Of a stretch of 64,000 bases of DNA, positions 25,834-36,240 are shown one piece after another. Source of the stretch: Methylumidiphilus sp963753955. Its GTDB lineage: Bacteria > Pseudomonadota > Gammaproteobacteria > Methylococcales > Methylococcaceae. The number at the start of each line of letters is the position of its first letter. Positions within the stretch are counted from its first letter, which is position 1. Under the pieces are notes generated by a model. That model did no database searches. It was not told the DNA's origin and was given only the letters and a program-made list of their open reading frames with translations. A program made the position numbers and the translations under genes. Where the stretch lies: the NCBI GenBank assembly GCA_963753955.1, contig CAVWEM010000024.1:113019-177018 (forward strand), given 5' to 3'.

Positions 25834-27002
25834 AACGATTGACCCTGAAAAACATCGGCCAGATCCAAGAAGCCGACCTGAGTTTCGGCGATTTGACCGT
25901 GCTGGTGGGGCCGCAGGCCAGCGGTAAAAGCATTAGCTTGCAGTGGTTGAAACTCCTGCTGGATACCGGCCTGATCCAACAGCAACTCCACACTTACGGC
26001 CTGGATTACGGCGGAAGCCTGGCTGATTTTCTGGATATTTATTTGGGCGAGGGGATGCATTCCATCTGGCGCGACGACAGCGACGTGCGGGTCAACGGCA
26101 AGCCCGTGGACGTGTTGAAGAAAATTTCGCGCAAACAACGCACCAAGACCGAATCGGTGTTCCTGATTCCCGCGCAACGGGTCATGACCTTGGCGAATGG
26201 CTGGCCCAAACCTTTCCAGGGCTATAGCGCGGGCGACCCTTACGCGGTGCGGGCCTTCAGTGAAGAAGTGCGGATGTTGATGGAGCGCGAATTCACCGGC
26301 ACCGGGCCTTTGTTTCCGCAAGCCAACCGGCTCAAGCTGGATTACCGCGATTTGTTGCAAGCCAGCGTATTCGGTGGATTCAAGCTGACGGTGGACAAGG
26401 TGCAGTCGCAAAAGCGCCTGGTGCTAGGCTCGGGCTCGAATCAACTGCCCTTCATGGTATGGTCGGCGGGGCAACGGGAGTTTGTGCCGCTACTGCTGGG
26501 TTTGTATTGGCTGATGCCGCCCAGCAAGGTGGCTCGCCGGGGCGAGATTGAGTGGGTAATTATCGAGGAACTGGAAATGGGCCTGCACCCCCGCGCCATT
26601 TCAGCCGTGCTGTTGATCGTGCTGGAATTGATGACACGGGGTTATAAAGTCTGCCTTTCCTCCCACTCGCCGCAAGTGCTGGAGTTGGTTTGGGCGCTGG
26701 AAACGCTGCGCCAGTATCAAGGCAGCGCTGACGATTTGCTCGATCTTTTCGACGCGTCCCATACTGCCGGGTTGCGGGCCATGGCGAAGCAGGCCATCGC
26801 CAAGCAATCACGGGTTTATTATTTTGAACCCGACGGGCCGGTAAAGGACATCACCCATCTCGATCCTGCCTCGGCGGTGGCACAAGAAGCCAATTGGGGC
26901 GGATTGCTGGAATTCAGCGCCCGCGCCAACGACACGGTGGCTAAAGTGGTCGCCAATTCCCAGGCTTTTGCCTCCACGGGCCTTGCAGTGGAGGGGCAAT
27001 GA
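25830..27002 (+). CDS. AAA/ABC-type ATPase accessory gene in BREX
   Basis: A 390-residue ABC-class ATPase of the AAA_21 type. Walker A is GPQASGKS (27-34), the signature is WSAGQREF, Walker B is WVIIEELEMGLHP and the switch is SSHSPQVL. There is no transmembrane segment and no TOPRIM domain. The start overlaps the pglX stop (ATGA) and the end overlaps the next gene by 4 bp, so it is translationally coupled on both sides. It is not a BREX core component; accessory genes often sit between pglX and pglZ. With its small partner it resembles two-gene ATPase-effector modules such as Septu-type systems in layout only. Confidence 0.8.
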   Translation: MKRLTLKNIGQIQEADLSFGDLTVLVGPQASGKSISLQWLKLLLDTGLIQQQLHTYGLDYGGSLADFLDIYLGEGMHSIWRDDSDVRVNGKPVDVLKKISRKQRTKTESVFLIPAQRVMTLANGWPKPFQGYSAGDPYAVRAFSEEVRMLMEREFTGTGPLFPQANRLKLDYRDLLQASVFGGFKLTVDKVQSQKRLVLGSGSNQLPFMVWSAGQREFVPLLLGLYWLMPPSKVARRGEIEWVIIEELEMGLHPRAISAVLLIVLELMTRGYKVCLSSHSPQVLELVWALETLRQYQGSADDLLDLFDASHTAGLRAMAKQAIAKQSRVYYFEPDGPVKDITHLDPASAVAQEANWGGLLEFSARANDTVAKVVANSQAFASTGLAVEGQ

Positions 27003-27445
27003 GTTTTGCGGATGATGTGAATGCCACGCCGAATCTGAAAGGAACGCTACGCCCTGGCTTGCAGGCATTGAATGCTGCCGACAAGGCCCATGTGGCCGTT
27101 GATCCGGGGACGAAACTACTGGGTAGCGTGGATGTGGATACGGCCTTAAAAAAGACCCAACCTCAAGCGGCGCGTTGGGATTATGTGGTAGGCAGGCAGC
27201 AGGGCGAGTCTGCGTATCTACACTGGATTGAAGTGCATCCGGCAGGCAGCACCGGCAACATCGCAGAGATTGAAGCCAAACTGGCTTGGTTGACAGGATG
27301 GATGCGGGGAACCCCTTTTCTCAATTATCCCCGTAGCCTGGTATGGATCGCCTCCGGCAAGGCGGTCTTCAACAGCCGCCACCCGAAACTGAAAACCCTG
27401 GCGAATCGCGGGCTACGTTTCGCGGGTGGGCATTTGACGATCTAA
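26999..27445 (+). CDS. Small partner of the BREX-embedded ATPase; possible nuclease fold
   Basis: A 148-residue protein I cannot assign to a family. The central part, RWDYVVGRQQGESAYLHWIE, then VHPAGSTGNIAEIEAKLAWL, has a D, then a hydrophobic strand with E-V-H, and a later E-x-K-like segment. This is the spacing expected of a divergent PD-(D/E)xK nuclease, but that is inference. The start overlaps the ATPase stop (ATGA), and pglZ begins 3 bp after its stop, so the pair is co-translated and probably works together. Confidence 0.6.
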   Translation: MSFADDVNATPNLKGTLRPGLQALNAADKAHVAVDPGTKLLGSVDVDTALKKTQPQAARWDYVVGRQQGESAYLHWIEVHPAGSTGNIAEIEAKLAWLTGWMRGTPFLNYPRSLVWIASGKAVFNSRHPKLKTLANRGLRFAGGHLTI

Positions 27446-27448
27446 GCC

Positions 27449-29812
27449 ATGAAAACATCCCCTCAAACCGTGCTTGATGCCTTAGTTGCCCGCTTGCGGG
27501 AGCAGGCGAAGCGTTATAACCCCACCCTCGAATCCGCACCCGTCGCCATTCTCTGGACGGATGAAAAGCGTGAGTGGGAAGGTGTCATTCCAAAGGTCAA
27601 GGCAGCGTTGCCTGCCCTGTTTTCCCTAGGAGACTATCTGCCCGATGAACGCACTGGCCCCGGCGTCTGGTTGCGCATGGTGGCGGATCGCCAGGCAGGC
27701 CAGCTTGCCGCTGGCGAAACGCCCGTGCTGTACCTGCCCGGCGTGGCGAATGGCAGCCTGCGAACGGATCTGCGGGGGCTAAAGGACGACCCCCAATTGT
27801 CGCCCGTCGCCGAGTTGCAATATCGCGGTTTGTTCTGGCGGCAAGAGAATAGTAAGGATTGGACACTCCGAGCCTTTCTGGAAAGCAAACGGGGCGGGCT
27901 GGGACTGTCGGTGGCTGGCGATCAGGAGACTTTGCAAACCCTGAGAATCGCTTTTCCCAAGTTGCTGGAGCGCAACCTTCAGGCCCTATCCGGGCAGACG
28001 CTGGATAAGCGGTTATTGGACGACATCATCAATCCCGAGCCTGCCGATGATGTGCTGCGCTGGCTATCGCTGCCTGGCGTTGTGCAGGCCGAGAAAGCGG
28101 ATGGCTGGCTTTCATTCATAGCCACCACCCGCTCGCGCTTTGGTGTGGACCTCGCCACAGGGCCAATGGAGGTGGCGCAACGCATCATGGGCAGCCGGTC
28201 AGGCGAAGCGGCCTTCCCACTTTGGGAGAAATATTGCGCACACTGGCTTTTTTATCCCGATGCCTATGATGTCTTCAAAGGCATTCCTTCCCATGATCTT
28301 TTCGCAGGAGCAGAGCGCTATCCCCGCGAGAACGAGGCCGATGAAAGACGCTTGGCGGACGATCTACTGAAAGCCGTCGCCCAGGAGCCGACCCAAGCGG
28401 CCAACACGCTGCTTGATTTGGAAAAACAGCATGGCCCACGCCGTGAAATGTTATGGGCCAAGATGGGCCGCTCCCCAATGGCCGTTGTCCTGAAAGATTT
28501 GGCCCATATCGCAACTTCTTTTCTCGCTCCAATACCCGGCGGCAGCGTGGATGAGCTGGCAGGCTATTATGCCGATGTCGGCTGGAGGGTCGATGCCAGC
28601 GCCCGCGCAGCCATGGCGATTGCCCAGCAGGCCGGTCACGAGAAACCCATATATGCGGTTCTGGACAGGCTTTACCGGCGTTGGCTGGAAAAGCTGTCCG
28701 AAAGCTTCCAAGGCATGGTGCGAAGCGAAGGCTACCCGCATTGGCGTTTGCCTGATGTTTCCGACGGAACCGTGTTGCTCTTCGTCGATGGACTGCGTTT
28801 TGATCTGGCGCGTGAGCTGGAATCTCTCCTGCTGGCAGAGGGTTTGGCGGTCGAGGTGACAAGGGGTTTTACCAGCGTGCCATCGGTGACCAGCAGTGGC
28901 AAGGTGTGGGTTTCGCCCGTCGCGGCCCAAGCGATCAACCTCACCCTGCCACCGCCGGGAGAAGGATTCGGAGCAAAGGCGCAAGGCTTTGAGCCGCAAT
29001 TGCCGAAGGGTGATTACACCGCCGACAAGTTGCGCAAGGTGATGGAGGCAACAGCATACGCCATTGTCGATACCGAGCAGCCGACACTGGCGTATGGACG
29101 GGGTTGGGCGGAATTTCCCGGTGACATCGACAGCGACGGTCACAACAAGGGCTTGCGCCTGGCGCGGGCGGTACCCTCGCACTTAGATGATCTGAAACGC
29201 ACGCTACGCCGTTTACTAGCGGCAGGGTGGAAGCAAGTGTGGGTCGTGACCGACCACGGTTGGTTGTTGCTGCCTGGCGGGCTACCGAAGGCTGAGTTGC
29301 CTGCCAAAGTGACCGAAACCAAATGGGGACGTTGCGCAGTACTCAAGGATGCGGTAGGCGATCACGACTGGCTAGTATTACCGTGGAGTTACCACAACAC
29401 TGTCCGGATTGCCTTGGCACCCGGCATATCCGCATTTTCCAGCGGACGCGAGTATGACCATGGTGGTTTGAGTCCGCAGGAGTCGGTAATCCCACTGCTG
29501 CGCGTCAGCAGTCCAGGTGTTACGGCTGGTATTCCGAAGATTGTCTCGGTGAGATGGAATACACGCAAAACAATCTGCACGATTGCCATCAGCCCCTCCA
29601 TCGAGTGTAAAGACGAATATTCCTTGAGTGTCGAGCGCTTAGGGTCTGCGTTAGGTGATGCGGAGGGCATAGCCACAGACGGCAAAGGCCGCGTAATTTT
29701 CGAGGAAGTGGACGATCTGCTCGGCGAACTGGTCTCGGTGGTTTTGCGCCGAGAGGGCCAGAAAGTCTGTGAGGAACAACTGAATTTTGGGGAGGCCTTA
29801 AATGCAGCTTGA
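27449..29812 (+). CDS. pglZ: PglZ, alkaline-phosphatase-like BREX protein
   Basis: A 787-residue protein, a typical length for type I PglZ. The PglZ domain is marked by TVLLFVDGLRFDLARELE (metal-binding D447) and, downstream, QVWVVTDHGWLLLPGG and the histidine-containing YDHGGLSPQESVIPLL. The N-terminal third is helical. It follows the small partner gene by 3 bp and overlaps brxL by 11 bp. PglZ is essential in characterised BREX systems and has metal-dependent hydrolase features. No damage is visible. Confidence 0.93.
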   Translation: MKTSPQTVLDALVARLREQAKRYNPTLESAPVAILWTDEKREWEGVIPKVKAALPALFSLGDYLPDERTGPGVWLRMVADRQAGQLAAGETPVLYLPGVANGSLRTDLRGLKDDPQLSPVAELQYRGLFWRQENSKDWTLRAFLESKRGGLGLSVAGDQETLQTLRIAFPKLLERNLQALSGQTLDKRLLDDIINPEPADDVLRWLSLPGVVQAEKADGWLSFIATTRSRFGVDLATGPMEVAQRIMGSRSGEAAFPLWEKYCAHWLFYPDAYDVFKGIPSHDLFAGAERYPRENEADERRLADDLLKAVAQEPTQAANTLLDLEKQHGPRREMLWAKMGRSPMAVVLKDLAHIATSFLAPIPGGSVDELAGYYADVGWRVDASARAAMAIAQQAGHEKPIYAVLDRLYRRWLEKLSESFQGMVRSEGYPHWRLPDVSDGTVLLFVDGLRFDLARELESLLLAEGLAVEVTRGFTSVPSVTSSGKVWVSPVAAQAINLTLPPPGEGFGAKAQGFEPQLPKGDYTADKLRKVMEATAYAIVDTEQPTLAYGRGWAEFPGDIDSDGHNKGLRLARAVPSHLDDLKRTLRRLLAAGWKQVWVVTDHGWLLLPGGLPKAELPAKVTETKWGRCAVLKDAVGDHDWLVLPWSYHNTVRIALAPGISAFSSGREYDHGGLSPQESVIPLLRVSSPGVTAGIPKIVSVRWNTRKTICTIAISPSIECKDEYSLSVERLGSALGDAEGIATDGKGRVIFEEVDDLLGELVSVVLRREGQKVCEEQLNFGEALNAA

Positions 29813-31847
29813 TGAATTGGACCGCAAGGCGGCAGAAACCTTCGATGGCTACATTGTGCGCAAGGATCTGGTTCGGCAGTTCTCGCGGCAGTTTCCGGTG
29901 CCAACTTATGTGGTGGAATTCATGCTAGGGCGCTACTGCGCGACCATCGACGAGAAGGAAATTCAAGATGGCTTGGCTATCGTTCAGCGCCAACTGTCTG
30001 AACGCACCGTCCGCGCAGGTAACGAGGAACTTATTAAATCCGCCGCCCGCGAAAAGGGCCAAGTACGCATTATCGACATTATCGCGGCGCGGTTGGATGC
30101 AAAGACCGATTCCTATGTGGCCGAATTACCATCGCTCAAACTACGCGATGTCCGAATTTCCGACGATTTGGTGAAAGAACATCAGCGGATGCTGACCGGC
30201 GGTTTTTATGCGGAGGTGAGTCTCGGCTACGATGCCACCATTGCCTTGGAAAAAGGTGGCCGCCCTTTCTCGGTGGATGGCTTGCGTGCAATTCAGCTTT
30301 CGCAGCGCGATGTGCTAGAGACAATGGCGAAAGCCCGCGCCCAGTTTTCGACTGAAGAATGGAAAGATTTTCTGCTTCGCTCCATCGGCATCGAACCTGC
30401 CCAGCTTTCCGAACGAGGCAAGGACGCCATGCTGTTACGCATGGTGCCCTTTGTCGAGCGGAACTACAACTTGGTGGAAATTGGTCCACGCGGCACCGGC
30501 AAATCACATTTATTCCAACAGGTGTCGCCTTATGCGCATCTGGTGTCCGGTGGCAAGGCGACCGTGGCACACATGTTCGTGAACAACGCCAACGGCCAAC
30601 GAGGCTTGGTCTGCCAATATGACGTGGTGTGTTTCGATGAAGTATCCGGCATTTCCTTCGACCAAAAGGATGGCGTGAATATAATGAAGGGCTACATGGA
30701 AAGTGGAGAATTCTCACGCGGCAAGGAGAGCATCCGCGCCGATGGGTCGATTGTGATGGTCGGCAATTTCGATGTGGATGTGGCGCATCAGCAGCGTGTT
30801 GGCCATCTGTTCCAGCCTCTGCCGCCAGAAATGCGCAACGATACGGCCTTCATGGACCGCATCCACTGTTACCTGCCTGGCTGGGATGTGCCCAAACTAA
30901 AGCCCGACATTTTTACCGACCATTTCGGACTGGTGAGCGATTATCTGTCTGAATGCCTTACTCAGCTACGAGACCAAAGCCGACTGGCGATGTTGCAGAA
31001 CCGCGTTTTCTTTGGCGGGGCGCTGTCTGGGCGGGACATCAACGGCGTCAACAAGACCATCAGTGGATTGCTTAAACTGATCTCTCCAGGCATGGCAGAT
31101 ACGGTAAACGATGAAGACATGGAATGGGCCGTTCGCTTGGCCTTGGAAGTTCGACGCCGGGTGAAGGAGCAGCAGAAGCGCATTGGCGCGGCAGAATTCC
31201 GCAATACTCATTTCAGCTACACCTTGGGTGCGGAAGGTGTGGAGAAGTTTGTGACCACACCGGAACTTCAAGGGCAAAGTGGCATTGGAGACGAACCGCT
31301 GGAGGCAGGCCAGATATGGACAATCTCGCCCGGTGGTCAGGATGAGCATCCTGGGCTTTTCCGTCTGGAAGTGACAGAAGGTCCCGGCAGCGGTGTGCGG
31401 GTACTGAATAAACCCGTGCCTCAGGCGTTTCAGCAGTCGATCCGTTGCGCCGAACAGAATCTTTATACCCGCGCCGTGCAATTAGTGGGTGACCGAGACC
31501 CGCGCTCCCATGAGTTTTCTGTGCAGCTTCGTAGTTTCGATGCGGCTAAGTCTGGCGCGAAAATCGGCGTGTCCTCTTTGGTCGCGTTGTGTAGTGCGTT
31601 GCTCCGCAAATCAGTGCGCGGTGGCTTGATCGTGGTCGGAGAGGTAACGGTCGGCGGGATCATTGAACCTATTCATAACGCAGTATCTTTGGCTGAGATT
31701 GCCGTGGAAAAGGGTGCAAAATCCTTGCTGCTTCCAGTCGCTTGTCGGCGGCAGCTATTTGACCTTTCTGATGATATGGCGACGAAATTGGATATTGAAT
31801 TTTATCAGGATGTCAAAGATGCACTATTGAAGGCGCTAGTTGATTGA
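29802..31847 (+). CDS. brxL: BrxL, Lon-like AAA+ protein
   Basis: A 681-residue last gene of type I BREX. Walker A is GPRGTGKSH (228-236) and Walker B VVCFDEVSG. The C-terminal Lon-like domain includes FDAAKSGAKIGVSSLVALCS and the lysine-containing LAEIAVEKGAKSLLLPVACR. The Lon serine is not evident, as is usual in BrxL. Characterised BrxL forms DNA-binding ring assemblies and is needed for phage exclusion but not methylation. The start overlaps pglZ by 11 bp. Intact. Confidence 0.93.
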   Translation: MQLDELDRKAAETFDGYIVRKDLVRQFSRQFPVPTYVVEFMLGRYCATIDEKEIQDGLAIVQRQLSERTVRAGNEELIKSAAREKGQVRIIDIIAARLDAKTDSYVAELPSLKLRDVRISDDLVKEHQRMLTGGFYAEVSLGYDATIALEKGGRPFSVDGLRAIQLSQRDVLETMAKARAQFSTEEWKDFLLRSIGIEPAQLSERGKDAMLLRMVPFVERNYNLVEIGPRGTGKSHLFQQVSPYAHLVSGGKATVAHMFVNNANGQRGLVCQYDVVCFDEVSGISFDQKDGVNIMKGYMESGEFSRGKESIRADGSIVMVGNFDVDVAHQQRVGHLFQPLPPEMRNDTAFMDRIHCYLPGWDVPKLKPDIFTDHFGLVSDYLSECLTQLRDQSRLAMLQNRVFFGGALSGRDINGVNKTISGLLKLISPGMADTVNDEDMEWAVRLALEVRRRVKEQQKRIGAAEFRNTHFSYTLGAEGVEKFVTTPELQGQSGIGDEPLEAGQIWTISPGGQDEHPGLFRLEVTEGPGSGVRVLNKPVPQAFQQSIRCAEQNLYTRAVQLVGDRDPRSHEFSVQLRSFDAAKSGAKIGVSSLVALCSALLRKSVRGGLIVVGEVTVGGIIEPIHNAVSLAEIAVEKGAKSLLLPVACRRQLFDLSDDMATKLDIEFYQDVKDALLKALVD

Positions 31848-32166
31848 AAAATATTGCCTGAACAATAACCACTAGATAAGCTGCCGTATATTTTCGCAGC
31901 ACTGTGGGAGGTACACCACCCACAACGATAACGGTTTAGTCAAATGGTTGTTATGCAAAGCTTTGTGTAACGGCCAAATCCGGACAGCCGTTAAATTATA
32001 TTAAACGACTTTTTCTATACGAGTGGTTACTGTTTGGGTCGTTCACACCCATAGATATGGAACAGGCAATTACACTGACTGGTGACGGTTTCGATTCGAA
32101 ATACAAATCGCATTTCTGCTAGGAATTTATTGGGTAATATTGTGTTGTAAATGGGGGAGGGAAACT
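31848..32166. other. Gap after BREX
   Basis: No gene seen. An inverted repeat TGTGGG/CCCACA at 31903-31924 could end the BREX transcript, but no T-run follows. The OLD-like gene downstream has its own ribosome-binding sequence GGGAGGG. Confidence 0.3.
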
Positions 32167-33350
32167 ATGTATATAGAGAAGGTTAGGATCGAAGGTTTCA
32201 GGCTGCTCGAAGATGTTGAGATTATGTTGGAACAGACATCAACTGTGGTTGTCGGCAGAAACAATAGTGGCAAGACATCACTAACTGATGTGTTCGACCG
32301 CTTCGCAGGCGAAGTCGGTCCTCGTTTTCGGCTTGAGGATTTTTCTGATGGTATCCGATGCAAGTTCATTGCAGCTAAGGAGTTACGAGACAGCGGAAAC
32401 TCCCCGGAAGCCGTACTGTCAGCATTACCAAAAATCGCGCTCACGCTGTCTTTCTCCTATGACGCCGGAGCAGCTGATCTAGGTCCACTGTCACCCTCAT
32501 CATTGATCTCGACACCTCATGTACGACGGCGATTGCGCGTGTCGAGTACGTAGCGACCCTGCCGACGTTGAATTTGCTGTTGGAAATTCCACCCGCCGAG
32601 AACGCCTCCGACCCAACTTCGCACTTCTATCGATTTCTCCGCGAGATGATTCCCAAGGCATACACCGTGAGAGTAGTCGCAATTGACCCGACCGATTCAA
32701 CGAACCAACGAAACCTCGATGGCGTAGCAGAGTTCGCTGCGCTCATTCAATGTGGCTTCGTGCGAGCTCAACGGACGCTCGATCATGCTAAGCAGGGCGA
32801 TCCAGATGTGATAGGCAAGCTGCTCGGCACGTTATACAAAACCGCGAATTCCCCCACAGCTGCGGCGGCCGACAAGATGCTTGCTGCCGAACTGAAGGCC
32901 TCCGTTGATTCAATTGAGAAGAACATCCAGGATAACTTCGACAAAATGTTGAAGAGGCTGCTTCCGGCTTTAGAGGTTTTCGGATTCCCTGGTCTCAATG
33001 ACACGGAGCTGCGACCAGAGACTTCCCTCAATGTCGAGGGCCTGCTCTCTGACCATACCAAGATCCTCTACGCGGGTTCCGATGGAATTCACTTGCCCGA
33101 AGGCTATAACGGACTTGGAACGCGGAACCTTATTTACATGCTGTTGCAGCTGGAGAGCTTTCACAAGGCATACCGCTCCAAAGAAGCTAGGCCAGGAACG
33201 CACCTAGTCTTTATCAAGGAGCCCGAAGCCCACCTTCATCCAAAGTCTTCATCAACCAACTCAGTGCGGCAGTAGAGAAACTATCGGCCCAGTATCCCCA
33301 CGAGTTGGCATGGAAGATCCAGTTCGTTGTTTCGACACATTCGTCGCATA

Positions 33351-34172
33351 GGTGGTGGGTTTAATTGATTTATTGAGATTGAAAGCAGTATCTATTTATA
33401 AACAACCCTATCACCGTGTTGTGAAGTGCTTCCAATTTTGAAAAGCAGATCGTTTTGCGCGTCAATCGCTTGATCCGGGTTCGCAACAAAAGGTTTTTGT
33501 TTTCTATTTTTTGAGCATGCTGCTTGCCAATGACGTGCTTGTCTTTAGGGATGAGTGCGGAATAGCTGCCCCAATCGTCTGTGTAATAGGTCCGGATATT
33601 GAATGCCTTCAAATTTGAGATCAATTGCTCGCACACCGCATCTTGGCGCCGCCCGAAAACGAACGACAGGACACAGCCTGTCACGGCATCGATGGCATAC
33701 CGGAGCCAGCGTTGGTTCTTTTTGTCGCCGACGTAGCTCCATGGCTCGTCTGCCTGAACATCCATTGGAGAATCAAGGGGATGCCTGATTTCGACGGCGA
33801 TCTCACGCGTACCGATGTAAGGGTCCACGGCGACCACTTCAGCGGAGCTTTTTTTAGCGTGGAAATGACGGTGTTTTTGCCGATACCCAGAATGCGCGAA
33901 GTATCCCGGATGCCGCCGCCGTTCATGGCAATGTCCACAATCTGGTCTTTGACGCCAGGCTCGTAGGCCCGGTACACGCAGTCGGTCTTGAATATTCGCC
34001 CGCACTCCTTGCAGCGAAACCGGGAACGACCGCTTTGGGTGCCGTAACGGACAACCTCGGAACTGTTGCAATACTTGCACAAAACAATTTGATACGCCAT
34101 TGGAATGGTTGCCTAAGAAGCTTGAAAATTTTATGCTCTACCATACTTAATAAATCAATTAAACCCACCTCC
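33351..34172 (-). mobile_element. IS1-family element, copy 1
   Basis: 822 bp, the same length as copy 2. Terminal repeats are GGTGGTGGGTTTAATTGATT at one end and GGAGGTGGGTTTAATTGATT at the other. A 9-bp direct repeat CGTCGCATA flanks it (33342-33350, 34173-34181), as expected for IS1. Inserted in the OLD-family gene. Confidence 0.95.
33370..34100 (-). CDS. IS1 transposase InsAB'
   Basis: InsA starts MAYQIVLCKYCNSSEVVRYG, with a zinc finger (CKYC...CKEC) and the HTH of IS1 InsA (MNGGGIRDTSRILGIGKNTV). At the A7 run near 33850 a -1 shift joins InsB, whose DDE domain (MDVQADEPWSYVGDKKNQRW, TYYTDDWGSY) ends FINRYCFQSQ. In this copy the unshifted InsA frame stays open longer than in copy 2. Confidence 0.9.
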
Positions 34173-34475
34173 CGTCGCATATTGCAAACGCGGCAAGCTT
34201 TGAGTCCGTCCGCTACTTTCTATGCACGCCGCCGACGGGCGATGGGGCTCGACGCACGAAGGTTAAGGATTTCAAAAAAGGCTTGTCCACAATCCCCGCT
34301 GAAGACCAGAATTTCCTGCATCAGTACATGACGCTCACGAAGTGCGATCTCTATTTCGCTGACAAGGCCATCCTAGTCGAGGGTACTACTGAGCGCATTC
34401 TGATGCTGCGTATCTGTCAGATTGTTGACGAGAGTTTGGCACAATATAGTGGACCCCAGTTTTCGGACAATCATT

Positions 34476-35526
34476 AGACTTGTTCCCGACCCTGTTAATT
34501 TTTTTAATACTGCCTTATTATAGGGTATCCATACCCTACAGAAAATAGACAACCCATGGCCTTCGAAAGATTTAAAAAGCTGGATGGCAAGAAGCATGAC
34601 CGCAAGATTAAGTCCGTCATCGGCATGAGCCTGCCAAAATTCAACATCCTCCTTGCGGCCTTCGCGGCGGCCTACGATGCCGTCCAACTGGAAAGGTGTC
34701 GGCAGGGCGAAATCAAGCAGGTTCCAACGGGCGGGCCAAAAGGCCATCTCGACACGCCCGGGAAGAAGCTTTTCTTCATTTTGTATTACCTCAAGACATA
34801 CCCCACCTTCGACGTGCTGGGCTTCCTTTTCGGCTTCAGTTCGGGGCATGCCCACAACCATGTGGAGAAACTCCTGCCCGTCTTGCTGCGGAGCCTGTCG
34901 GACCTCGGCGTGCTCCCTGAGCGGTCGCCTGGGACTCCCGAGGAGTTCCTGCGACTCGTCGATAAATATGGCGACGTCATCATCGACGGGATGGAGTGCG
35001 CCTGCGTCAGGCCGCAGGACGGGGAACTCCAGAAGGCCCGCTTCAGCGGAAAAAAAAACGCCACACGCTCCAGGCGCTCGTCCTCACGACCCTGCACCGG
35101 AAAATCCTTTTCCTCTTCTGCGTCTTCGCCGGCAGCGTCCACGACTACAAGCTCATGAAAAAGGTATTCGACCCAAAACTGAAATGGTTCCATCGAGTGA
35201 ATCTGTGGCTCGACCTTGGGTTCCAAGGTGCGCAAAAAGATTATGGCGTGAAATCCAAGATAAACCTTCCACACAAAAGGCCGAAGAAATCTAAAAACAA
35301 CCCGAAGCCGAAACTGACCGCCGCGCAGGTCAAACATAACCGGCAGCATGCGGGAACCCGCGTTTCCGTGGAACACGCCATCGGCGGGATGAAGGCTTTC
35401 CATTGCCTGACCCATCGGATCAGAAACCACCTGGACTGGCTCATTGATTTCCTTTTTTGGGTTCCGGCGGGTCTTTGGAACCTAAAAATAGCCTATAATC
35501 ATTAACTTAACACCGGGAACAACTCT
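34476..35526 (+). mobile_element. IS5-family (DDE_Tnp_4) element, copy 2, inside IS3 copy B
   Basis: 1051 bp with ends AGACTTGTTCCCG and AGAGTTGTTCCCGG (inverted). Target duplication ATT at 34473-34475 and 35527-35529; removing it restores the IS3 end CAATCATTTAAGATGG. Opposite orientation to copies 1 and 3. Confidence 0.95.
34556..35505 (+). CDS. IS5-family transposase, copy 2 (frameshifted)
   Basis: The translation appears identical to copy 1. The first frame (MAFERFKKLDGKKHDRK to DGMECACVRPQDGELQ) reaches the A9 run near 35050, and the second frame (FAGSVHDYKLMKKVF to WNLKIAYNH) ends at 35505. The identical frame change in all copies favours programmed frameshifting. Confidence 0.85.
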
Positions 35527-35533
35527 ATTTAAG

Positions 35534-35884
35534 ATGGAGGCCTTCAGGAAAACGGGGGTTGTGGTGAGCGAGAAGAAGCGCAAGGTTTTTAGTGGCGAGT
35601 TCAAGGCGAAGGTCGCGCTTGAGGCGATCCGGGGCATCAAAACGGTCAATGAGATCGCCCAAGAGTTCGGGGTGCATCCCACGCAGGTTGGGCAATGGAA
35701 GCGGGAGCTGCAAGAACAGGCGGCGGGCCTGTTCGAGGTCAAGCGCGGGATCAGGCCGGTTGACCCGTCATCCAGCCAGGATCGGCTGTATTCCGAGATC
35801 GGGCGGTTGAAGATGGAGTTGGACTGGCTGAAAAAAAGTCCGGGATCAGCCCCTGGCCGACCGCAGGCATTGGATCGACGCTGA
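35534..35884 (+). CDS. IS3 OrfA, copy B
   Basis: A 116-residue HTH subunit differing from copy C by few residues (GLFEVKR, QALDRR). The frameshift run lies at about 35830-35836. The start codon lies 8 bp downstream of the IS5 element, so its native promoter at the IS3 end has been separated from it. Confidence 0.88.
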   Translation: MEAFRKTGVVVSEKKRKVFSGEFKAKVALEAIRGIKTVNEIAQEFGVHPTQVGQWKRELQEQAAGLFEVKRGIRPVDPSSSQDRLYSEIGRLKMELDWLKKSPGSAPGRPQALDRR

Positions 35885-36240
35885 CGGGCCGCTGGCCCTG
35901 GCCCGCCAATGCGGGCTTGCGGGTGTTGCCCGCTCCACGGCCTACGCGCCCCGCAGGGCGGCGGGTCCAGACGCCGAGGAACGGGCGCCGCTGGATTTGA
36001 TTGATGCCGAATATACGCGGCATCCATTCTACGGCAGCCGCAAGATGGTGGTCTATTTGGAACAAGTGGGCCATCGGGTCAACCGCAAGCGGGTGCAAAG
36101 GCTGATGGGGGTGCCGGGGTTGGCGGGCATGGCGCCGGGGCCGGACACCAGCCGCCCGCACCCGCAACACAAGGTCTATCCCTACTTGCTGCGCGGCCTG
36201 GCTGTTGACCGGCCGAATCATGTTTGGAGCACCGACATCA
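35836..36240 (+). pseudogene. IS3 OrfB, N-terminal part only
   Basis: Reads from the frameshift site through DAEYTRHPFYGSRKMVVYLE to PNHVWSTDI, which includes the first catalytic aspartate, and is then interrupted by the group II intron. The second D and the E are not present downstream, so splicing could not restore it. Confidence 0.85.

Larger units (their letters stand above)
32167..34444 (+). pseudogene. OLD-family ATP-dependent nuclease, decayed
   Basis: OLD-family proteins join an ABC ATPase to a TOPRIM nuclease and often act in phage defence. The N-terminus MYIEKVRIEGFRLLEDVEI has Walker A VGRNNSGKTSL. A frameshift near 32520 precedes a long coiled-coil section (32568-33230), then GYNGLGTRNLIYMLLQL (signature) and Walker B VFIKEPEAHLHP. 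A second frameshift occurs near 33245. IS1 is inserted after the switch histidine region (QFVVSTHSSH), and the TOPRIM motif KAILVEGTTERILM follows at 34362-34403. IS3 copy B cuts the gene at 34445 and the C-terminus is lost. Confidence 0.85.
34445..36240 (+). mobile_element. IS3-family element, copy B, truncated; contains IS5 copy 2
   Basis: The left end TATAGTGGACCCC is at 34445. An IS5-family element sits 30 bp inside. orfA (35534-35884) and the first part of orfB follow, up to GACATCA at 36240, where a group II intron starts. The intact copies A and C continue with CACCTATGTCCGG at this point, so they are uninterrupted sites. The rest of orfB and the right end are absent after the intron. 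Confidence 0.9.
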
